From an uncultured Maribacter sp. (lineage in GTDB: Bacteria; Bacteroidota; Bacteroidia; Flavobacteriales; Flavobacteriaceae), in assembly GCF_947495965.1 (NCBI RefSeq), contig NZ_CANMBB010000002.1:724036-788035 (forward strand): a stretch of 64,000 nucleotides of DNA. Reading direction: 5' to 3'. A program made the translations under genes and the position numbers. A model generated the notes under the pieces. That model was not told where the DNA came from, made no database searches, and was given only the letters and a program-made list of their open reading frames with translations. Below are positions 63,543 to 64,000 of the stretch, in pieces (position 1 is the first letter of the stretch; each line of letters begins with the position of its first letter).

Positions 63543-64000
63543 TCACCAAATTGAAGTTTGCTTATTATTAATGTAATCTATCAAAGGTTTATACCCTTTT
63601 CGTTTTAGTCTAGAAACGGTAATGGTAGTTCTTAGAATTGGACTTTGGGCGACTGCCCAGCCTCCCATTCTAGTTCTACTCCAAGCATAAGCTTGTCCTT
63701 CTTCTATACCTAAGCAGATTAGGTTTTTTCGTTTCCGCTCTAGTTTCTTCCAATCATGCCAAATGCAATATCGTAACCGATTTCGTAACCATTCATCTAG
63801 CTTTTTAACTTTTGCATAGATGTTGGTTAGGCGGTAATTATTCATCCAACCGCTACAGACATCGTTTAGTCGATCCAGACGTTCTAGTAACGACATGGGT
63901 TTGGTTTTCTTGGTAATACTTTTGAGGGTACGCTTTAACTTTGCCCAACTTTTCTTGGCTACTACTAATTGGTACTGTCCTTTTATTCCCTTTTTATAGA
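63543..64000 (-). CDS. ltrA: Group II intron reverse transcriptase/maturase, C-terminal part
   Basis: The frame is open from the window edge through MSLLERLDRLNDVCSGWMNN to the stop at 63543, giving about 151 visible residues; the catalytic RT core lies outside the window. What is seen is the maturase (GIIM) domain: LRYCIWHDWKKLERKRKNL is the X-domain signature, and AYAWSRTRMGGWAVAQSPIL with TTITVSRLKRKGY is the typical C-terminus of class C-like intron proteins. No HNH endonuclease domain follows, again as in class C. It splices and mobilises the intron. The stop codon abuts domain V. Confidence 0.9.
   Translation of the reverse strand, partial: YKKGIKGQYQLVVAKKSWAKLKRTLKSITKKTKPMSLLERLDRLNDVCSGWMNNYRLTNIYAKVKKLDEWLRNRLRYCIWHDWKKLERKRKNLICLGIEEGQAYAWSRTRMGGWAVAQSPILRTTITVSRLKRKGYKPLIDYINNKQTSIW

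Larger units (their letters stand above)
63463..64000 (-). mobile_element. Group II intron (class C-like), 3' part; 5' end beyond the window
   Basis: On the minus strand the order is reverse transcriptase, domain V, domain VI and a 3' end in CGAT at 63463. The exon that follows is TAGCAGC, so the insertion point is GT^TAGCAGC of an attC-like core. It is opposite to the cassette gene, as known for group IIC-attC introns. Confidence 0.85.

Noticed and set aside
1..64000. CRISPR arrays, rRNA and tRNA genes, known riboswitches
   Set aside because: No regularly spaced repeats and no recognisable tRNA, rRNA or riboswitch cores were seen, though small RNAs cannot be excluded by eye.

Overview
The window is AT-rich DNA from a marine-type flavobacterium (Bacteroidota, family Flavobacteriaceae). 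The evidence is a SusC/SusD pair with a hybrid two-component sensor, several secreted proteins ending in type IX secretion (T9SS) sorting domains, start sites without Shine-Dalgarno sequences, and promoters of the Bacteroidota form TTTG-N19-TAnnTTTG (perfect in front of rpmH). I cannot name the species.

Layout. 1-9.5 kb: the sensor end of a polysaccharide utilisation locus: a hybrid two-component regulator running off the left edge, then SusC, SusD and a surface glycan-binding lipoprotein. 9.7-24 kb: housekeeping genes: carB, rpmH, a lytic transglycosylase, an alpha/beta hydrolase, mtaB, a GlmU-like protein, rpmE2, a glycosyltransferase, a phospho-sugar mutase and an ABC exporter. 24-28.6 kb: a decayed gene, then a leucine-rich-repeat T9SS cargo followed by a small lipoprotein. 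28.9-40.4 kb: an ECF sigma operon, a BNR/YCF48-like lipoprotein, an RsmB-type rRNA methyltransferase, a GH5 enzyme, purL and a large T9SS cargo. 40.6-48.8 kb: fatty-acid degradation: acyl-CoA ligase, MarR regulator with a palindromic operator, and fadN-fadA-fadE, with a dead four-helix-bundle gene inside the operon. 48.9-50.8 kb: two envelope proteins. 50.8-54.6 kb: a second T9SS cargo/lipoprotein pair lying between two perfect 52-bp direct repeats. 54.5-61.5 kb: GH15, trehalose-6-phosphate synthase/phosphatase, an MFS transporter and an M1 peptidase. 61.5-64 kb: a tyrosine recombinase, one cassette-like gene and the 3' end of a group II intron sitting in a cassette-type recombination site.

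The most interesting structure is a repeated two-gene module. At 25184-28639/24473-25174 and again at 51032-53659/53664-54374, a T9SS cargo with an otherwise unrelated N-terminal domain ends in the same roughly 170-residue module plus sorting domain. Each is followed within 4-9 bp by a paralogous lipoprotein with two fibronectin-III-like domains. The second pair is bounded by two copies of the 3' end of the GH15 gene (last 14 codons plus stop), each with its own terminator just beyond. This looks like integration into the 3' end of a protein gene with restoration of its reading frame, and no recombinase is carried inside. I infer that the pair is a transferable cargo/surface-partner cassette.

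The second notable region is the right end: recombinase, imperfect 61-bp palindrome, attC-like core, orphan gene, attC-like core, and a group II intron inserted at GT^TAGCAGC in the orientation opposite to the cassette. This matches the known habit of group IIC-attC introns and points to an integron-like array continuing beyond the window.
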